Shown piece after piece: positions 1 to 14,836 of a stretch of DNA of 64,000 nucleotides. The notes below the pieces were generated by a model, which was given only the letters and a program-made list of their open reading frames with translations, was not told the DNA's origin and did no database searches. The DNA is taken from NCBI GenBank assembly GCA_036245805.1, contig BTRK01000002.1, positions 24,669,067 through 24,733,066 on the forward strand, read 5' to 3'. Source of the DNA: Pristionchus mayeri (Eukaryota > Nematoda > Chromadorea > Rhabditida > Neodiplogasteridae). The stretch's first letter is position 1, and each line of letters starts with the position of its first letter. The position numbers and the translations under genes are program-made.

Positions 1-3000
1 CGTCTTCTACGTCCCCAATCGATTCACTAAGCCACAACGCTTACGTCTTTTACGTCCCCAATCGATTCACTAAGCCACAATGGTTACGTCTTCTACGTCC
101 CCAATTGATTCACTAAGCCACAATGGTTACGTCTTCTACGTCCCCAATTGATTCACTAAGCCACAATGGTTACGTCTTCTACGTCCCCAATCGATTCACT
201 AAGCCACAACGCTTACGTCTTCTACGTCCCCAATTGATTCACTAAGCCACAATGGTTACGTCTTCTACGTCCCCAATCGATTCACTAAGCCACAATGGTT
301 ACGTCTTCTACGTCCCCAATCGATTCACTAAGCCACAATGGTTACGTCTTCTACGTCCCCAATCGATTCACTAAGCCACAATGGTTAAGTCTTCTACGTC
401 CCCAATCGATTCACTAAGCCACAATGGTTAAGTCTTCTACGTCCCCAATCGATTCACTAAGCCATAATGGTTACGTCTTCTACGTCCCCAATCGATTCAC
501 TAAGCCACAATGGTTACGTCTTCTACGTCCCCAATCGATTCACTAAGCCACAAAGATTACGTCTTCTACGTCCCCAATCGATTCACTAAGCCACAATGGT
601 TACGTCTTCTACGTCCCCAATCGATTCACTAAGCCACAAAGATTACGTCTTCTACGTCCCCAATAGATTCACTAAGCCACAAAGATTACGTCTTCTACGT
701 CCCCAATAGATTCACTAAGCCACAAAGATTACGTCTTCTACGTCCCCATTCACTAAGCCACAATGGTTACGTCTTCTACGTCCCCAATCGATTCACTAAG
801 CCACAATGGTTACGTCTTCTACGTCCCCAATCGATTCACTAAGCCACAAATATTACGTCTTCTACGTCCCCAATAGATTCACTAAGCCACAAAGATTACG
901 TCTTCTACGTCCCCAATAGATTCACTAAGCCACAAAGATTACGTCTTCTACGTCCCCATTCACTAAGCCACAATGGTTACGTCTTCTACGTCCCCAATCG
1001 ATTCACTAAGCCACAACGCTTACGTCTTTTACGTCCCCAATCGATTCACTAAGCCACAATGGTTACGTCTTCTACGTCCCCAATTGATTCACTAAGCCAC
1101 AATGGTTACGTCTTCTACGTCCCCAATCGATTCACTAAGCCACAAAGATTACGTCTTCTACGTCCCCATTCACTAAGCCACAATGGTTACGTCTTCTACG
1201 TCCCCAATTGATTCACTAAGCCACAATGGTTACGTCTTCTACGTCCCCAATCGATTCACTAAGCCACAACGCTTACGTCTTCTACGTCCCCAATCGATTC
1301 ACTAAGCCACAATGGTTACGTCTTCTACGTCCCCAATTGATTCACTAAGCCACAATGGTTACGTCTTCTACGTCCCCAATCGATTCACTAAGCCACAACG
1401 CTTACGTCTTCTACGTCCCCAATTGATTCACTAAGCCACAATGGTTACGTCTTCTACGTCCCCAATCGATTCACTAAGCCACAATGGTTACGTCTTCTAC
1501 GTCCCCAATCGATTCACTAAGCCACAATGGTTACGTCTTCTACGTCCCCAATCGATTCACTAAGCCACAATGGTTAAGTCTTCTACGTCCCCAATCGATT
1601 CACTAAGCCACAATGGTTAAGTCTTCTACGTCCCCAATCGATTCACTAAGCCATAATGGTTACGTCTTCTACGTCCCCAATCGATTCACTAAGCCACAAT
1701 GGTTACGTCTTCTACGTCCCCAATCGATTCACTAAGCCACAAAGATTACGTCTTCTACGTCCCCAATCGATTCACTAAGCCACAATGGTTACGTCTTCTA
1801 CGTCCCCAATCGATTCACTAAGCCACAAAGATTACGTCTTCTACGTCCCCAATAGATTCACTAAGCCACAAAGATTACGTCTTCTACGTCCCCAATAGAT
1901 TCACTAAGCCACAAAGATTACGTCTTCTACGTCCCGATTCACTAAGCCACAATGGTTACGTCTTCTACGTCCCCAATCGATTCACTAAGCCACAATGGTT
2001 ACGTCTTCTACGTCCCCAATCGATTCACTAAGCCACAAATATTACGTCTTCTACGTCCCCAATAGATTCACTAAGCCACAAAGATTACGTCTTCTACGTC
2101 CCCAATAGATTCACTAAGCCACAAAGATTACGTCTTCTACGTCCCCATTCACTAAGCCACAATGGTTACGTCTTCTACGTCCCCAATCGATTCACTAAGC
2201 CACAACGCTTACGTCTTTTACGTCCCCAATCGATTCACTAAGCCACAATGGTTACGTCTTCTACGTCCCCAATTGATTCACTAAGCCACAATGGTTACGT
2301 CTTCTACGTCCCCAATCGATTCACTAAGCCACAAAGATTACGTCTTCTACGTCCCCATTCACTAAGCCACAATGGTTACGTCTTCTACGTCCCCAATTGA
2401 TTCACTAAGCCACAATGGTTACGTCTTCTACGTCCCCAATCGATTCACTAAGCCACAACGCTTACGTCTTCTACGTCCCCAATCGATTCACTAAGCCACA
2501 ATGGTTACGTCTTCTACGTCCCCAATTGATTCACTAAGCCACAATGGTTACGTCTTCTACGTCCCCAATCGATTCACTAAGCCACAACGCTTACGTCTTC
2601 TACGTCCCCAATTGATTCACTAAGCCACAATGGTTACGTCTTCTACGTCCCCAATCGATTCACTAAGCCACAATGGTTACGTCTTCTACGTCCCCAATCG
2701 ATTCACTAAGCCACAATGGTTACGTCTTCTACGTCCCCAATCGATTCACTAAGCCACAATGGTTAAGTCTTCTACGTCCCCAATCGATTCACTAAGCCAC
2801 AATGGTTAAGTCTTCTACGTCCCCAATCGATTCACTAAGCCATAATGGTTACGTCTTCTACGTCCCCAATCGATTCACTAAGCCACAATGGTTACGTCTT
2901 CTACGTCCCCAATCGATTCACTAAGCCACAAAGATTACGTCTTCTACGTCCCCAATCGATTCACTAAGCCACAATGGTTACGTCTTCTACGTCCCCAATC

Positions 3001-3500
3001 GATTCACTAAGCCACAAAGATTACGTCTTCTACGTCCCCAATAGATTCACTAAGCCACAAAGATTACGTCTTCTACGTCCCCAATAGATTCACTAAGCCA
3101 CAAAGATTACGTCTTCTACGTCCCGATTCACTAAGCCACAATGGTTACGTCTTCTACGTCCCCAATCGATTCACTAAGCCACAATGGTTACGTCTTCTAC
3201 GTCCCCAATCGATTCACTAAGCCACAAAGATTACGTCTTCTACGTCCCCAATAGATTCACTAAGCCACAAAGATTACGTCTTCTACGTCCCCAATAGATT
3301 CACTAAGCCACAAAGATTACGTCTTCTACGTCCCGATTCACTAAGCCACAATGGTTACGTCTTCTACGTCCCCAATCGATTCACTAAGCCACAATGGTTA
3401 CGTCTTCTACGTCCCCAATCGATTCACTAAGCCACAAATATTACGTCTTCTACGTCCCCAATAGATTCACTAAGCCACAAAGATTACGTCTTTTACGTCC
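1..3500 (+). repeat. Array domain A: 1,189-bp higher-order repeat
   Basis: Rare marker variants recur at a fixed distance. The substituted copy reading GCCATAATGG lies at 461, 1,650 and 2,839, which is 1,189 bp apart each time. Pairs of copies with AAGTC instead of ACGTC (near 386/429, 1,573/1,617 and 2,764/2,807) and the CTTTTACG variant keep step with it. The length equals 25 monomers of 43 bp plus 3 of 38 bp. Cores are mainly TGG and CGC, with AATCG and AATTG linkers. The third repeat differs slightly, with added AGA copies after 3,180. Confidence 0.85.
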
Positions 3501-6500
3501 CCAATCGATTCACTAAGCCACAATGGTTACGTCTTCTACGTCCCCAATTGATTCACTAAGCCACAATGGTTACGTCTTCTACGTCCCCAATCGATTCACT
3601 AAGCCACAAAGATTACGTCTTCTACGTCCCCATTCACTAAGCCACAATGGTTACGTCTTCTACGTCCCCAATCGATTCACTAAGCCACAAAGATTACGTC
3701 TTCTACGTCCCCATTCACTAAGCCACAATGGTTACGTCTTCTACGTCCCCAATAGATTCACTAAGCCACAAAGATTACGTCTTCTACGTCCCCAATCGAT
3801 TCACTAAGCCACAAAGATTACGTCTTCTACGTCCCCATTCACTAAGCCACAATGGTTACGTCTTCTACGTCCCCAATCGATTCACTAAGCCACAAAGATT
3901 ACGTCTTCTACGTCCCCATTCACTAAGCCACAATGGTTACGTCTTCTACGTCCCCAATTGATTCACTAAGCCACAATGGTTACGTCTTCTACGTCCCCAA
4001 TCGATTCACTAAGCCACAACGCTTACGTCTTCTACGTCCCCAATAGATTCACTAAGCCACAAAGATTACGTCTTCTACGTCCCCAATAGATTCACTAAGC
4101 CACAAAGATTACGTCTTCTACGTCCCCAATAGATTCACTAAGCCACAAAGATTACGTCTTCTACGTCCCCATTCACTAAGCCACAATGGTTACGTCTTCT
4201 ACGTCCCCAATCGATTCACTAAGCCACAAAGATTACGTCTTCTACGTCCCCATTCACTAAGCCACAATGGTTACGTCTTCTACGTCCCCAATCGATTCAC
4301 TAAGCCACAAAGATTACGTCTTCTACGTCCCCAATAGATTCACTAAGCCACAAAGATTACGTCTTCTACGTCCCCAATAGATTCACTAAGCCACAATGGT
4401 TACGTCTTCTACGTCCCCAATCGATTCACTAAGCCACAAAGATTACGTCTTCTACGTCCCCAATAGATTCACTAAGCCACAAAGATTACGTCTTCTACGT
4501 CCCCAATAGATTCACTAAGCCACAATGGTTACGTCTTCTACGTCCCCAATCGATTCACTAAGCCACAAAGATTACGTCTTCTACGTCCCCATTCACTAAG
4601 CCACAATGGTTACGTCTTCTACGTCCCCAATAGATTCACTAAGCCACAAAGATTACGTCTTCTACGTCCCCATTCACTAAGCCACAATGGTTACGTCTTC
4701 TACGTCCCCAATAGATTCACTAAGCCACAAAGATTACGTCTTCTACGTCCCCAATAGATTCACTAAGCCACAAAGATTACGTCTTCTACGTCCCCAATAG
4801 ATTCACTAAGCCACAAAGATTACGTCTTCTACGTCCCCATTCACTAAGCCACAATGGTTACGTCTTCTACGTCCCCAATCGATTCACTAAGCCACAAAGA
4901 TTACGTCTTCTACGTCCCCATTCACTAAGCCACAATGGTTACGTCTTCTACGTCCCCAATCGATTCACTAAGCCACAAAGATTACGTCTTCTACGTCCCC
5001 AATAGATTCACTAAGCCACAAAGATTACGTCTTCTACGTCCCCAATAGATTCACTAAGCCACAATGGTTACGTCTTCTACGTCCCCAATCGATTCACTAA
5101 GCCACAAAGATTACGTCTTCTACGTCCCCAATAGATTCACTAAGCCACAAAGATTACGTCTTCTACGTCCCCAATAGATTCACTAAGCCACAATGGTTAC
5201 GTCTTCTACGTCCCCAATCGATTCACTAAGCCACAAAGATTACGTCTTCTACGTCCCCATTCACTAAGCCACAATGGTTACGTCTTCTACGTCCCCAATA
5301 GATTCACTAAGCCACAACGCTTACGTCTTCTACGTCCCCATTCACTAAGCCACAATGGTTACGTCTTCTACGTCCCCAATAGATTCACTAAGCCACAAAG
5401 ATTACGTCTTCTACGTCCCCAATCGATTCACTAAGCCACAAAGATTACGTCTTCTACGTCCCCATTCACTAAGCCACAATGGTTACGTCTTCTACGTCCC
5501 CAATCGATTCACTAAGCCACAAAGATTACGTCTTCTACGTCCCCATTCACTAAGCCACAATGGTTACGTCTTCTACGTCCCCAATTGATTCACTAAGCCA
5601 CAATGGTTACGTCTTCTACGTCCCCAATCGATTCACTAAGCCACAACGCTTACGTCTTCTACGTCCCCAATAGATTCACTAAGCCACAAAGATTACGTCT
5701 TCTACGTCCCCAATAGATTCACTAAGCCACAAAGATTACGTCTTCTACGTCCCCAAGAGATTCACTAAGCCACAAAGATTACGTCTTCTACGTCCCCATT
5801 CACTAAGCCACAATGGTTACGTCTTCTACGTCCCCAATCGATTCACTAAGCCACAACGCTTACGTCTTCTACGTCCCCAATAGATTCACTAAGCCACAAA
5901 GATTACGTCTTCTACGTCCCCAATAGATTCACTAAGCCACAAAGATTACGTCTTCTACGTCCCCAATAGATTCACTAAGCCACAAAGATTACGTCTTCTA
6001 CGTCCCCATTCACTAAGCCACAATGGTTACGTCTTCTACGTCCCCAATCGATTCACTAAGCCACAATGGTTACGTCTTCTACGTCCCCAATCGATTCACT
6101 AAGCCACAAATATTACGTCTTCTACGTCCCCAATAGATTCACTAAGCCACAAAGATTACGTCTTCTACGTCCCCAATAGATTCACTAAGCCACAAAGATT
6201 ACGTCTTCTACGTCCCCATTCACTAAGCCACAATGGTTACGTCTTCTACGTCCCCAATCGATTCACTAAGCCACAACGCTTACGTCTTTTACGTCCCCAA
6301 TCGATTCACTAAGCCACAATGGTTACGTCTTCGACGTCCCCAATTGATTCACTAAGCCACAATGGTTACGTCTTCTACGTCCCCAATCGATTCACTAAGC
6401 CACAAAGATTACGTCTTCTACGTCCCCATTCACTAAGCCACAATGGTTACGTCTTCTACGTCCCCAATTGATTCACTAAGCCACAATGGTTACGTCTTCT

Positions 6501-9500
6501 ACGTCCCCAATCGATTCACTAAGCCACAACGCTTACGTCTTCTACGTCCCCAATCGATTCATTAAGCCACAATGGTTACGTCTTCTACGTCCCCAATTGA
6601 TTCACTAAGCCACAATGGTTACGTCTTCTACGTCCCCAATCGATTCACTAAGCCACAACGCTTACGTCTTCTACGTCCCCAATTGATTCACTAAGCCACA
6701 ATGGTTACGTCTTCTACGTCCCCAATCGATTCACTAAGCCACAATGGTTACGTCTTCTACGTCCCCAATCGATTCACTAAGCCACAATGGTTACGTCTTC
6801 TACGTCCCCAATCGATTCACTAAGCCACAATGGTTAAGTCTTCTACGTCCCCAATCGATTCACTAAGCCACAATGGTTAAGTCTTCTACGTCCCCAATCG
6901 ATTCACTAAGCCATAATGGTTACGTCTTCTACGTCCCCAATCGATTCACTAAGCCACAATGGTTACGTCTTCTACGTCCCCAATCGATTCACTAAGCCAC
7001 AAAGATTACGTCTTCTACGTCCCCAATCGATTCACTAAGCCACAATGGTTACGTCTTCTACGTCCCCAATCGATTCACTAAGCCACAAAGATTACGTCTT
7101 CTACGTCCCCAATAGATTCACTAAGCCACAAAGATTACGTCTTCTACGTCCCCAATAGATTCACTAAGCCACAAAGATTACGTCTTCTACGTCCCGATTC
7201 ACTAAGCCACAATGGTTACGTCTTCTACGTCCCCAATCGATTCACTAAGCCACAATGGTTACGTCTTCTACGTCCCCAATCGATTCACTAAGCCACAAAT
7301 ATTACGTCTTCTACGTCCCCAATAGATTCACTAAGCCACAAAGATTACGTCTTCTACGTCCCCAATAGATTCACTAAGCCACAAAGATTACGTCTTCTAC
7401 GTCCCCATTCACTAAGCCACAATGGTTACGTCTTCTACGTCCCCAATCGATTCACTAAGCCACAACGCTTACGTCTTTTACGTCCCCAATCGATTCACTA
7501 AGCCACAATGGTTACGTCTTCTACGTCCCCAATTGATTCACTAAGCCACAATGGTTACGTCTTCTACGTCCCCAATCGATTCACTAAGCCACAAAGATTA
7601 CGTCTTCTACGTCCCCATTCACTAAGCCACAATGGTTACGTCTTCTACGTCCCCAATCGATTCACTAAGCCACAAAGATTACGTCTTCTACGTCCCCATT
7701 CACTAAGCCACAATGGTTACGTCTTCTACGTCCCCAATCGATTCACTAAGCCACAAAGATTACGTCTTCTACGTCCCCATTCACTAAGCCACAATGGTTA
7801 CGTCTTCTACGTCCCCAATTGATTCACTAAGCCACAATGGTTACGTCTTCTACGTCCCCAATCGATTCACTAAGCCACAACGCTTACGTCTTCTACGTCC
7901 CCAATAGATTCACTAAGCCACAAAGATTACGTCTTCTACGTCCCCAATAGATTCACTAAGCCACAAAGATTACGTCTTCTACGTCCCCAATAGATTCACT
8001 AAGCCACAAAGATTACGTCTTCTACGTCCCCATTCACTAAGCCACAATGGTTACGTCTTCTACGTCCCCAATCGATTCACTAAGCCACAAAGATTACGTC
8101 TTCTACGTCCCCATTCACTAAGCCACAATGGTTACGTCTTCTACGTCCCCAATCGATTCACTAAGCCACAAAGATTACGTCTTCTACGTCCCCAATAGAT
8201 TCACTAAGCCACAAAGATTACGTCTTCTACGTCCCCAATAGATTCACTAAGCCACAATGGTTACGTCTTCTACGTCCCCAATCGATTCACTAAGCCACAA
8301 AGATTACGTCTTCTACGTCCCCAATAGATTCACTAAGCCACAAAGATTACGTCTTCTACGTCCCCAATAGATTCACTAAGCCACAATGGTTACGTCTTCT
8401 ACGTCCCCAATCGATTCACTAAGCCACAAAGATTACGTCTTCTACGTCCCCATTCACTAAGCCACAATGGTTACGTCTTCTACGTCCCCAATAGATTCAC
8501 TAAGCCACAAAGATTACGTCTTCTACGTCCCCATTCACTAAGCCACAATGGTTACGTCTTCTACGTCCCCAATAGATTCACTAAGCCACAAAGATTACGT
8601 CTTCTACGTCCCCAATAGATTCACTAAGCCACAAAGATTACGTCTTCTACGTCCCCAATAGATTCACTAAGCCACAAAGATTACGTCTTCTACGTCCCCA
8701 TTCACTAAGCCACAATGGTTACGTCTTCTACGTCCCCAATCGATTCACTAAGCCACAAAGATTACGTCTTCTACGTCCCCATTCACTAAGCCACAATGGT
8801 TACGTCTTCTACGTCCCCAATCGATTCACTAAGCCACAAAGATTACGTCTTCTACGTCCCCAATAGATTCACTAAGCCACAAAGATTACGTCTTCTACGT
8901 CCCCAATAGATTCACTAAGCCACAATGGTTACGTCTTCTACGTCCCCAATCGATTCACTAAGCCACAAAGATTACGTCTTCTACGTCCCCAATAGATTCA
9001 CTAAGCCACAATGGTTACGTCTTCTACGTCCCCAATCGATTCACTAAGCCACAAAGATTACGTCTTCTACGTCCCCATTCACTAAGCCACAATGGTTACG
9101 TCTTCTACGTCCCCAATAGATTCACTAAGCCACAACGCTTACGTCTTCTACGTCCCCATTCACTAAGCCACAATGGTTACGTCTTCTACGTCCCCAATAG
9201 ATTCACTAAGCCACAAAGATTACGTCTTCTACGTCCCCAATCGATTCACTAAGCCACAAAGATTACGTCTTCTACGTCCCCATTCACTAAGCCACAATGG
9301 TTACGTCTTCTACGTCCCCAATCGATTCACTAAGCCACAAAGATTACGTCTTCTACGTCCCCATTCACTAAGCCACAATGGTTACGTCTTCTACGTCCCC
9401 AATTGATTCACTAAGCCACAATGGTTACGTCTTCTACGTCCCCAATCGATTCACTAAGCCACAACGCTTACGTCTTCTACGTCCCCAATAGATTCACTAA

Positions 9501-11380
9501 GCCACAAAGATTACGTCTTCTACGTCCCCAATAGATTCACTAAGCCACAAAGATTACGTCTTCTACGTCCCCAAGAGATTCACTAAGCCACAAAGATTAC
9601 GTCTTCTACGTCCCCATTCACTAAGCCACAATGGTTACGTCTTCTACGTCCCCAATCGATTCACTAAGCCACAACGCTTACGTCTTCTACGTCCCCAATA
9701 GATTCACTAAGCCACAAAGATTACGTCTTCTACGTCCCCAATAGATTCACTAAGCCACAAAGATTACGTCTTCTACGTCCCCAATAGATTCACTAAGCCA
9801 CAAAGATTACGTCTTCTACGTCCCCATTCACTAAGCCACAATGGTTACGTCTTCTACGTCCCCAATCGATTCACTAAGCCACAAAGATTACGTCTTCTAC
9901 GTCCCCATTCACTAAGCCACAATGGTTACGTCTTCTACGTCCCCAATCGATTCACTAAGCCACAAAGATTACGTCTTCTACGTCCCCAATAGATTCACTA
10001 AGCCACAAAGATTACGTCTTCTACGTCCCCAATAGATTCACTAAGCCACAATGGTTACGTCTTCTACGTCCCCAATCGATTCACTAAGCCACAAAGATTA
10101 CGTCTTCTACGTCCCCAATAGATTCACTAAGCCACAAAGATTACGTCTTCTACGTCCCCAATAGATTCACTAAGCCACAATGGTTACGTCTTCTACGTCC
10201 CCAATCGATTCACTAAGCCACAAAGATTACGTCTTCTACGTCCCCATTCACTAAGCCACAATGGTTACGTCTTCTACGTCCCCAATAGATTCACTAAGCC
10301 ACAACGCTTACGTCTTCTACGTCCCCATTCACTAAGCCACAATGGTTACGTCTTCTACGTCCCCAATAGATTCACTAAGCCACAAAGATTACGTCTTCTA
10401 CGTCCCCAATCGATTCACTAAGCCACAAAGATTACGTCTTCTACGTCCCCATTCACTAAGCCACAATGGTTACGTCTTCTACGTCCCCAATCGATTCACT
10501 AAGCCACAAAGATTACGTCTTCTACGTCCCCATTCACTAAGCCACAATGGTTACGTCTTCTACGTCCCCAATTGATTCACTAAGCCACAATGGTTACGTC
10601 TTCTACGTCCCCAATCGATTCACTAAGCCACAACGCTTACGTCTTCTACGTCCCCAATAGATTCACTAAGCCACAAAGATTACGTCTTCTACGTCCCCAA
10701 TAGATTCACTAAGCCACAAAGATTACGTCTTCTACGTCCCCAATAGATTCACTAAGCCACAAAGATTACGTCTTCTACGTCCCCATTCACTAAGCCACAA
10801 TGGTTACGTCTTCTACGTCCCCAATCGATTCACTAAGCCACAACGCTTACGTCTTCTACGTCCCCAATAGATTCACTAAGCCACAAAGATTACGTCTTCT
10901 ACGTCCCCAATAGATTCACTAAGCCACAAAGATTACGTCTTCTACGTCCCCAATAGATTCACTAAGCCACAAAGATTACGTCTTCTACGTCCCCATTCAC
11001 TAAGCCACAATGGTTACGTCTTCTACGTCCCCAATCGATTCACTAAGCCACAAAGATTACGTCTTCTACGTCCCCATTCACTAAGCCACAATGGTTACGT
11101 CTTCTACGTCCCCAATCGATTCACTAAGCCACAAAGATTACGTCTTCTATGTCCCCAATAGATTCACTAAGCCACAAAGATTACGTCTTCTACGTCCCCA
11201 ATAGATTCACTAAGCCACAATGGTTACGTCTTCTACGTCCCCAATCGATTCACTAAGCCACAAAGATTACGTCTTCTACGTCCCCAATAGATTCACTAAG
11301 CCACAAAGATTACGTCTTCTACGTCCCCAATAGATTCACTAAGCCACAATGGTTACGTCTTCTACGTCCCCAATCGATTC
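3500..11380 (+). repeat. Array domain B: AGA-rich block duplicated around a fourth 1,189-type block
   Basis: This stretch is rich in AGA cores, AATAG linkers and 38-bp copies. A unique AAGAG linker at about 5,751 recurs at about 9,569, a shift of 3,818 bp, and neighbouring variants shift by the same amount. Between the two AGA-rich parts, about 6,000-7,500, the domain A repeat returns; its GCCATAATGG marker lies at 6,910, 4,071 bp after the third one. The simplest reading is a duplication of a composite A+B segment followed by small gains or losses of monomers. Confidence 0.75.
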
Positions 11381-14336
11381 ACTAAGCACAAAGATTACGT
11401 CTTCTACGTCCCCATTCACTAAGCCACAATGGTTTACGTCTTCTACGTCCCCAATCGATTCACTAAGCCACAACGCTTACGTCTTCTACGTCCCCATTCA
11501 CTAAGCCACAATGGTTACGTCTTCTAACGTCCCCAATCGATTCACTAAGCCACAAAGATTACGTCTTCTACGTCCCCAATAGATTCACTAAGCCACAAAG
11601 ATTACGTCTTCTACGTCCCCATTCACTAAGCCACAATGGTTACGTCTTCTACGTCCCCAATCGATTCACTAAGCCACAAAGATTACGTCTTCTACGTCCC
11701 CAATCGATTCACTAAGCCACAAAGATTACGTCTTCTACGTCCCCATTCACTAAGCCACAATGGTTTACGTCTTCTACGTCCCCAATCGATTCACTAAGCC
11801 ACAAAGATTACGTCTTCTACGTCCCCATTCACTAAGCCACAATGGTTACGTCTTCTACGTCCCCAATAGATTCACTAAGCCACAAAGATTACGTCTTCTA
11901 CGTCCCCAATCGATTCACTAAGCCACAAAGATTACGTCTTCTACGTCCCCATTCACTAAGCCACAATGGTTACGTCTTCTACGTCCCCCAATCGATTCAC
12001 TAAGCCACAAAGATTACGTCTTCTACGTCCCCATTCACTAAGCCACAATGGTTACGTCTTCTACGTCCCCAATGATTCACTTAGCCACAATGGTTACGTC
12101 TTCTACGTCCCCAATCGATTCACTAAGCCACAACGCTTACGTCTTCTACGTCCCCAATAGATTCACTAAGCCACAAAGATTACGTCCTTCTACGTCCCCA
12201 ATAGATTCACTAAGCCACAAAGATTACGTCTTCTACGTCCCAATAGATTCACTAAGCCACAAAGTTTACGTCTTCTACGTCCCCATTCACTAAGCACAAT
12301 GGTTACGTCTTCTACGTCCCCAATCGATTCACTAAGCCACAATGGTTACGTCTTCTACGTCCCCATTCACTAAGCCACAATGGTTACGTCTTCTACGTCC
12401 CCAATCGATTCACTAAGCCACAAAGATTACGTCTTCTACGTCCCCATTCACTAAGCCACAATGGTTACGTCTTCTACGTCCCCAATTGATTCACTTAGCC
12501 ACAATGGTTACGTCTTCTACGTCCCCAATCGATTCACTAAGCCACAACGCTTACGTCTTCTACGTCCCCAATAGATTCACTAAGCCACAAAGATTACGTC
12601 TTCTACGTTCCCCAATAGATTCACTAAGCACAAAGATTACGTCTTCTACGTCCCCAATAGATTCACTAAGCCACAAAGATTACGTCTTCTACGTCCCCAT
12701 TCACTAAGCCACAATGGTTACGTCTTCTACGTCCCAATCGATTCACTAGCCACAAAGATTACGTCTCGACGTTCCAATCGATTCACTAAGCCACAAAGAT
12801 TACGTCTTCTACGTCCCCATTCACTAAGCCACAATGGTTACGTCTTCTACGTCCCCAATCGATTCACTAGCCACAAAGATTACGTCTTCTACGTCCCCCA
12901 TTCACTAAGCACAATGGTACGTCTTCTACGTCCCAATCGATTCACTAAGCCACAAAGATTACGTCTTCTACGTCCCCAATCGATTCACTAAGCCACAAAG
13001 ATTACGTCTTCTACGTCCCCCATTCACTAAGCCACAATGGTTACGTCTTCTACGTCCCCAATCGATTCACTAAGCCACAAAGATTACGTCTTCTACGTCC
13101 CCATTCACTAAGCCACAATGGTTACGTCTTCTACGTCCCCAATTGATTCTCTAAGCCACAATGGTTACGTCTTCTACGTCCCCAATCGATTCACTAAGCC
13201 ACAACGCTTACGTCTTCTACGTCCCCAATAGATTCACTAAGCCACAAAGATTACGTCTTCTACGTCCCCAATAGATTCACTAAGCCACAAAGATTACGTC
13301 TTCTACGTCCCCAATAGATTCACTAAGCCACAAAGATTACGTCTTCTACGTCCCCATTCACTAAGCCACAATGGTTACGTCTTCTACGTCCCCAATTGAT
13401 TCACTTAGCCACAATGGTTACGTCTTCTACGTCCCCAATCGATTCACTAAGCCACAACGCTTACGTCTTCTACGTCCCCATTCACTAAGCCACAATGGTT
13501 ACGTCTTCTACGTCCCCAATCGATTCACTAAGCCACAAAGATTACGTCTTCTACGTCCCCAATAGATTCACTAAGCCACAAAGATTACGTCTTCTACGTC
13601 CCCATTCACTAAGCCACAATGGTTACGTCTTCTACGTCCCCAATCGATTCACTAAGCCACAAAGATTACGTCTTCTACGTCCCCAATCGATTCACTAAGC
13701 CACAAAGATTACGTCTTCTACGTCCCCAATCGATTCACTAAGCCACAAAGATTACGTCTTCTACGTCCCCATTCACTAAGCCACAATGGTTACGTCTTCT
13801 ACGTCCCCAATCGATTCACTAAGCCACAAAGATTACGTCTTCTACGTCCCCATTCACTAAGCCACAATGGTTACGTCTTCTACGTCCCCAATTGATTCAC
13901 TTAGCCACAATGGTTACGTCTTCTACGTCCCCAATCGATTCACTAAGCCACAACGCTTACGTCTTCTACGTCCCCAATAGATTCACTAAGCCACAAAGAT
14001 TACGTCTTCTACGTCCCAATAGATTCACTAAGCCACAAAGATTACGTCTTCTACGTCCCCAATAGATTCACTAAGCCACAAAGATTACGTCTTCTACGTC
14101 CCCATTCACTAAGCCACAATGGTTACGTCTTCTACGTCCCCAATCGATTCACTAAGCCACAAAGATTACGTCTTCTACGTCCCCATTCACTAAGCCACAA
14201 TGGTTACGTCTTCTACGTCCCCAATTGATTCACTTAGCCACAATGGTTACGTCTTCTACGTCCCCAATCGATTCACTAAGCCACAACGCTTACGTCTTCT
14301 ACGTCCCCAATAGATTCACTAAGCCACAAAGATTAC
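11380..14336 (+). repeat. Array domain C: indel-rich copies next to the assembly gap
   Basis: The same monomer continues, but one-base insertions and deletions are frequent: AAGCACAA for AAGCCACAA near 11,387, 12,292 and 12,909; GGTTTACG near 11,432 and 11,763; CTAACGTC near 11,526; runs of five Cs near 11,986 and 12,897; a scrambled copy near 12,763. Such indels are almost absent elsewhere in the array. The AATTG linker here is followed by CACTTAG or CTCTAAG, variants that become standard to the right. The indels probably reflect poorly polished sequence rather than biology. Confidence 0.8.
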
Positions 14337-14836
14337 NNNNNNNNNNNNNNNNNNNNNNNNNNNNNNNNNNNNNNNNNNNNNNNNNNNNNNNNNNNNNNNN
14401 NNNNNNNNNNNNNNNNNNNNNNNNNNNNNNNNNNNNNNNNNNNNNNNNNNNNNNNNNNNNNNNNNNNNNNNNNNNNNNNNNNNNNNNNNNNNNNNNNNNN
14501 NNNNNNNNNNNNNNNNNNNNNNNNNNNNNNNNNNNNNNNNNNNNNNNNNNNNNNNNNNNNNNNNNNNNNNNNNNNNNNNNNNNNNNNNNNNNNNNNNNNN
14601 NNNNNNNNNNNNNNNNNNNNNNNNNNNNNNNNNNNNNNNNNNNNNNNNNNNNNNNNNNNNNNNNNNNNNNNNNNNNNNNNNNNNNNNNNNNNNNNNNNNN
14701 NNNNNNNNNNNNNNNNNNNNNNNNNNNNNNNNNNNNNNNNNNNNNNNNNNNNNNNNNNNNNNNNNNNNNNNNNNNNNNNNNNNNNNNNNNNNNNNNNNNN
14801 NNNNNNNNNNNNNNNNNNNNNNNNNNNNNNNNNNNN
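14337..14836. other. Assembly gap, 500 N
   Basis: Exactly 500 consecutive N inside the array, with satellite sequence on both sides. The round length suggests a placeholder of unknown true size, so all array lengths across this point are minimum estimates. Confidence 0.99.
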
